DNA from: Comamonas testosteroni
Lineage (GTDB): Bacteria; Pseudomonadota; Gammaproteobacteria; Burkholderiales; Burkholderiaceae_C
Direction: 5' to 3'
Assembly (NCBI RefSeq): GCF_014076415.1
Contig: NZ_CP043568.1
Location: 434,001 to 498,000, forward strand
DNA: 64,000 nucleotides
In this document: piece by piece, positions 61,717 through 64,000 of the stretch
How positions within the stretch are numbered: position 1 is the first letter of the stretch
How the letters are laid out: each line of letters starts with the position of its first letter
The notes under the pieces: generated by a model
The model's input: the letters and a program-made list of their open reading frames with translations, nothing else
Databases searched by the model: none
What the model was told of the DNA's origin: nothing
Position numbers and translations under genes: made by a program

Positions 61717-62673
61717 TTGCCGGTGCTGTCCGTTCTACTCATCACCTTTCCCTTCTTTGCGCTGGTGGCCTGCGGCTTTGCCGCCACATGGCGCGGCATT
61801 CTGCCCCAGGCCGCGATCCCCGGCCTCAATGCTTTTGTGCTGTACTTCGCGCTGCCCTGCATGCTGTACCGCTTTGGCGCGCAGACACCGATTCATCAGC
61901 TGCTCGACATCAACGTCACCCTGGTCTATCTGCTCTGTGCAGCGCTGATGGTGGGCGCGACCGTGCTGCTGACACGCGCACGCCTGGGCTGGAACGATGC
62001 CGCATTCGGCGCTTTGGTGGCCGCGTTTCCCAACACCGGTTTCATGGGCGTCCCCATGTTGGCGGCGCTGCTGGGCACGCAGAGCGCGGGCCCGGTGATC
62101 GTGACCATGGCCATCGACATGGTCATCACCACCTCGGCCTGCATTGCACTGTCGCGGCTTGATCTGGCGGGAGGGCAAGGAATCTGGCTGGCGGTGCGCA
62201 ATTCGCTCAAGGGCATGGCATCCAATCCCATGCCCTGGTCGATTCTGCTGGGCGGTCTGGCGTCGGCCATGGGCTGGGTATTGCCCGGTCCGGTGGACAA
62301 GACCGTGGCCATGCTGGCTGCCGCAGCTTCGCCGGTGGCATTGTTCACCATAGGAGCCGTGCTGGCGCGCTCGCAGATGAACAGCCACGAGCGCGTGGCT
62401 GCGCGCGACTATGTGCCGATTGCGCTGGCCAAGCTGGTCGTCCATCCGCTGCTGGTCTGGGCCGTCGGACTGGCCGCAATCTCCATGGGCCAGGGGCTCC
62501 AGCACGAAACCCTGGTGGTGCTGGTGCTGCTGGCGGCTCTTCCCTCGGCCAGCAATGTGTCGCTGCTGACCGAGCGCTACGGCGCCCACAGCGGCCGCGT
62601 GGCGCGCATCATTCTGGTATCGACCAGCCTGGCTTTCCTCAGCTTCTCCGCCGCCGTGGCGCTGATGACCTGA
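61717..62673 (+). CDS. AEC-family (auxin efflux carrier-like) transporter
   Basis: The 318-residue inner-membrane protein has about ten hydrophobic segments in two halves of five. FPNTGFMGVPMLAALLG is the conserved centre of the first half and SVSLLTERYG-like PSASNVSLLTERYGA that of the second, typical of AEC/MdcF transporters for malonate, malate or similar anions. The start is TTG 61717 (or GTG 61723). It follows the roadblock module, but a gap of 121 bases makes a shared transcript doubtful. Confidence 0.87.
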   Translation: MPVLSVLLITFPFFALVACGFAATWRGILPQAAIPGLNAFVLYFALPCMLYRFGAQTPIHQLLDINVTLVYLLCAALMVGATVLLTRARLGWNDAAFGALVAAFPNTGFMGVPMLAALLGTQSAGPVIVTMAIDMVITTSACIALSRLDLAGGQGIWLAVRNSLKGMASNPMPWSILLGGLASAMGWVLPGPVDKTVAMLAAAASPVALFTIGAVLARSQMNSHERVAARDYVPIALAKLVVHPLLVWAVGLAAISMGQGLQHETLVVLVLLAALPSASNVSLLTERYGAHSGRVARIILVSTSLAFLSFSAAVALMT

Positions 62674-62760
62674 TCCAAAACAAGAGCGGCTTGCACAAGA
62701 CCAGCCAGTGCAAACCGCTGTTTTGGCTAAAAGCCGTAAATCAAACACACACCTCAACAA

Positions 62761-62867
62761 AGAGACACCGAGCAAGGGCCTAGGCGGCCCCGCCGCCCCG
62801 CAGCGAGGGTGTCGTCCCCCTCCGGCGCTCAGCGCCGAGGGGGAAGGCGCGAAGCGCCTCAGGGGGA
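62761..62867 (-). repeat. Gene-end repeat, family 2, after the asparaginase gene
   Basis: It starts AGAGACACCGAGCAAGGGCC, has GGCGGCCCCGCCGCCCCGCA, the hairpin CGGCGCTCAGCGCCG, then GGCGCGAAGCGCC, and ends CTCAGGGGG four bases before the minus-strand stop at 62872. It is the fullest copy. Confidence 0.75.
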
Positions 62868-62871
62868 GTGT

Positions 62872-63999
<1,128 letters not shown>

Positions 64000-64000
64000 G

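Overview
The window is chromosomal DNA of a betaproteobacterium of the Burkholderiales, most likely a Comamonas or a close relative in the Comamonadaceae. The reasons are the order rpoC / rsmB / DUF4390 / ntrY-ntrX, a PhaM-type granule protein, Bug-type receptors, high GC content, and two families of intergenic repeats of the kind I associate with this family. The genus is an inference from protein style and synteny; no search was run.

Layout. 1-5781: end of rpoC, then rsmB, a DUF4390 protein and an NtrY/NtrX-like two-component pair in one run. 5866-15289: two identical tRNA-Phe genes, each with its own promoter and terminator, enclose about 9 kb of accessory DNA. That DNA holds a decayed IS3-type element, a 780-residue sulfatase, a porin pseudogene, a Crp/Fnr-type regulator, a split two-gene thiamine-diphosphate decarboxylase, a GMC oxidoreductase, and scraps of fadD and of a tctC-like gene. 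15497-24980: recC-recB-recD with ATGA overlaps. 25212-33961: small metabolic and stress genes (VOC protein, glutathione transferase, DUF2946 with a PCu(A)C copper chaperone between two MITE-like repeats, PhaM, a FIST sensor), then a minus-strand unit of Bug receptor, flavin monooxygenase and CMD/AhpD-like protein. 34171-46000: YXWGXW protein, XRE regulator, ceramidase-like membrane protein, LplT-PlsC fusion, DUF3047, DUF2145, a zinc-ribbon membrane protein, a MASE1-GGDEF cyclase, tgt, and a universal stress protein.

46087-54515: a MarR-type regulator faces a seven-gene operon that fits the aerobic CoA-dependent 2-aminobenzoate (anthranilate) pathway: flavin monooxygenase/reductase fusion, SDR, enoyl-CoA hydratase, acyl-CoA dehydrogenase, acid-CoA ligase, thioesterase and a RidA-family protein. 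54695-59168: SGNH esterase, outer-membrane phospholipase A, a lipoprotein and Rep helicase. 59412-61595: a tight four-gene set of a winged-helix-like protein, a Ras-like small GTPase and two roadblock/LC7-type proteins, recalling actinobacterial conservons without the kinase. 61717-63993: AEC transporter and periplasmic L-asparaginase.

Two parts deserve most attention. The first is the sulfate-ester/2-oxoacid island, whose sulfatase, porin relic and regulator share a TGTC-N8-GACA operator-like palindrome. The second is the GTPase/roadblock module. Dispersed palindromic repeats also sit right at gene ends and in two places supply the stop codon.
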